Source: Symbiodinium kawagutii
Lineage: Eukaryota > Sar > Dinophyceae > Suessiales > Symbiodiniaceae
NCBI GenBank assembly: GCA_009767595.1
Contig: VSDK01002231.1
Coordinates: 204,219 to 268,218 of the forward strand
Reading direction: 5' to 3'
DNA: 64,000 nt
Shown here: piece after piece, positions 62,832-64,000 of the stretch
Position numbering within the stretch: the first letter of the stretch is position 1
Layout: the number at the start of each line of letters is the position of its first letter
The notes under the pieces: generated by a model
What the model saw: the letters and a program-made list of their open reading frames with translations, nothing else
Told to the model about the DNA's origin: nothing
The model's database searches: none
Translations under genes and position numbers: made by a program

Positions 62832-63281
62832 CTGATGGCGGTCATTAGTGGTTTGTGCATGTTATTCGTGGCCAACGATGGTGACTGAGAGCCAGTGATG
62901 ACTATTGATGCCTATAATGCTGTTTAGAGATACTGATGGATATTGATGGTGAATGATGGTTCGTGATGGCAAATGATGATAGTCTGAATTAGTGTTAATT
63001 ATTTACATTGATCATGATGATACGGGTCTGGATCATCAGCTGTGATTGATGCTGACTAGTGATGGGTGATAGTCAAGAACAGCTTCAGAATGGTTTGCAA
63101 GGGCTGAAGGTGGAGAATGCAGGTTTACCAGAGCGACCAGTGATTTATTGTTCCTTTCCTTTGCTATGTTGGAAGGCTGGTCTCCCCAGCTACAGTCATT
63201 GCTTAGATAGCAGGTAAGCCACTGATATGATTTCACCAAGTCCCAGGGAGTAAGGACATCTTGGAGCTTCAGCTATCCAAC

Positions 63282-63537
63282 CATTGATTGAACACTTTTG
63301 CACGATTTCCAGCGCCTCATTCTCACAATTCTCACAAAGTAGGTTGTACCGTTTGATGTCTGATGCTTTTTGGGACCAGGCCTGTAATTTGAAGCCTTGC
63401 TATGACTGCCTACATGGACCATGGAAAGCTCCAAGCCTCCAATATCCTCCAATGAAATGCAGGTTCCCCCGGGACTCTGAAGCTTGAAGCGTCCGGTGAA
63501 AGACCGGTTTGCCCTGGATGTCACGCAAGCAGCTTTC
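63282..63537 (-). CDS. Probable exon(s) of an unidentified gene
   Basis: One minus-strand frame reads ESCLRDIQGKPVFHRTLQAS then ESRGNLHFIGGYWRLG; after a possible 48-base GC-AG intron it continues AWSQKASDIKRYNLLCENCE then NEALEIVQKCSING, with a CENCE pair of cysteines. A single uninterrupted frame (RSFTGRFKLQSPGGTCISLE...) also spans the block. I prefer the first reading by composition. No family recognised. Confidence 0.4.
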
Positions 63538-64000
63538 ACCCACCACAACCATCACCACCAAAAATATGATTGATTGATTGTGATGAAATCATATGCGGCA
63601 ATCTTCATGATTGATTTCGCTCAATTCTTGATCGCCTATGAAGCCCTCCTCCGCCTCCAAAAAAACGGCAAATCACATCAGTTACACATAGTTCACCGGG
63701 AATAAGTCTTATAGGCCATCTTGATTTTTGATAATGGTCAAACAACCAACATTAACCAACATTAAGCATCATTAACCACCATCAACCACCAGGTGATTGA
63801 TGAATCATGTTGGATGGTTCACGGGTGCTGCCAGCTGACCACCACTGCTGCTTCCGGTCGCTCCATTTTTGGACCTGGGCCACGGTGGGTGTGTGGCTCA
63901 TCCTATGGCAGAATGGCTGCCATAACTAGTCCGAAGAGCCTGAATTTTGCAACCCGTTGTTTACTTTCAGGAACCATCATCAAGCATCATTAGTCATTTG

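Noticed and set aside
1..64000. Prokaryotic features (operons, CRISPR, insertion sequences) and tRNA or rRNA genes
   Set aside because: No long uninterrupted gene clusters, no direct-repeat/spacer array and no recognisable cloverleaf or rRNA core; the intron-split myosin shows the DNA is nuclear eukaryotic.

Overview
The window looks like nuclear DNA of a dinoflagellate, probably close to the coral symbionts (Symbiodiniaceae). Four observations support this. Nearly every coding segment I can support lies on the minus strand over 64 kb. Genes are cut into exons of about 40-210 bases. Acceptors are nearly always AG followed by G. Most donors are GC or GA instead of GT. The organism assignment is inference; I did not find a spliced-leader relic. 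There is a 15-base N gap at 10135-10149.

The best-supported gene is a myosin heavy chain on the minus strand, starting near 59.4 kb. I could join 31 consecutive exons (58741 down to 36633) in phase. They give an SH3-like N-terminus, a full motor (P-loop, switch I, switch II, relay, SH1 helix, converter), a basic neck and a tail of WD40-like repeats. Motor plus WD40 tail is the arrangement known from apicomplexan myosin F (class XXII). Weaker WD40-like exons continue to about 28.7 kb. Intron 2 (about 4 kb) is packed with tandem repeats, one of which is open in both directions.

From about 27.2 to 12.1 kb, still on the minus strand, lies a series of probable exons for a protein I do not recognise: two hydrophobic segments and a long charged, helical middle. 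From about 10.65 kb down to about 3.5 kb lies a third minus-strand set, beginning with a signal-peptide-like start and including a multi-helix membrane exon. Above the myosin (about 60-63.5 kb) there are exon-like pieces of another minus-strand gene. At the very start (22-1140) is a LINE-type endonuclease fragment.

The rest is intron and intergenic DNA rich in degenerate ATGAT/ATCAT sequence, microsatellites, and at least one terminal-inverted-repeat element (about 5235-5620) filled with TTTCGCG palindromes. No tRNA, rRNA, CRISPR or prokaryotic feature was seen. Exon edges in the myosin motor are protein-guided and phase-checked; edges elsewhere are approximate.
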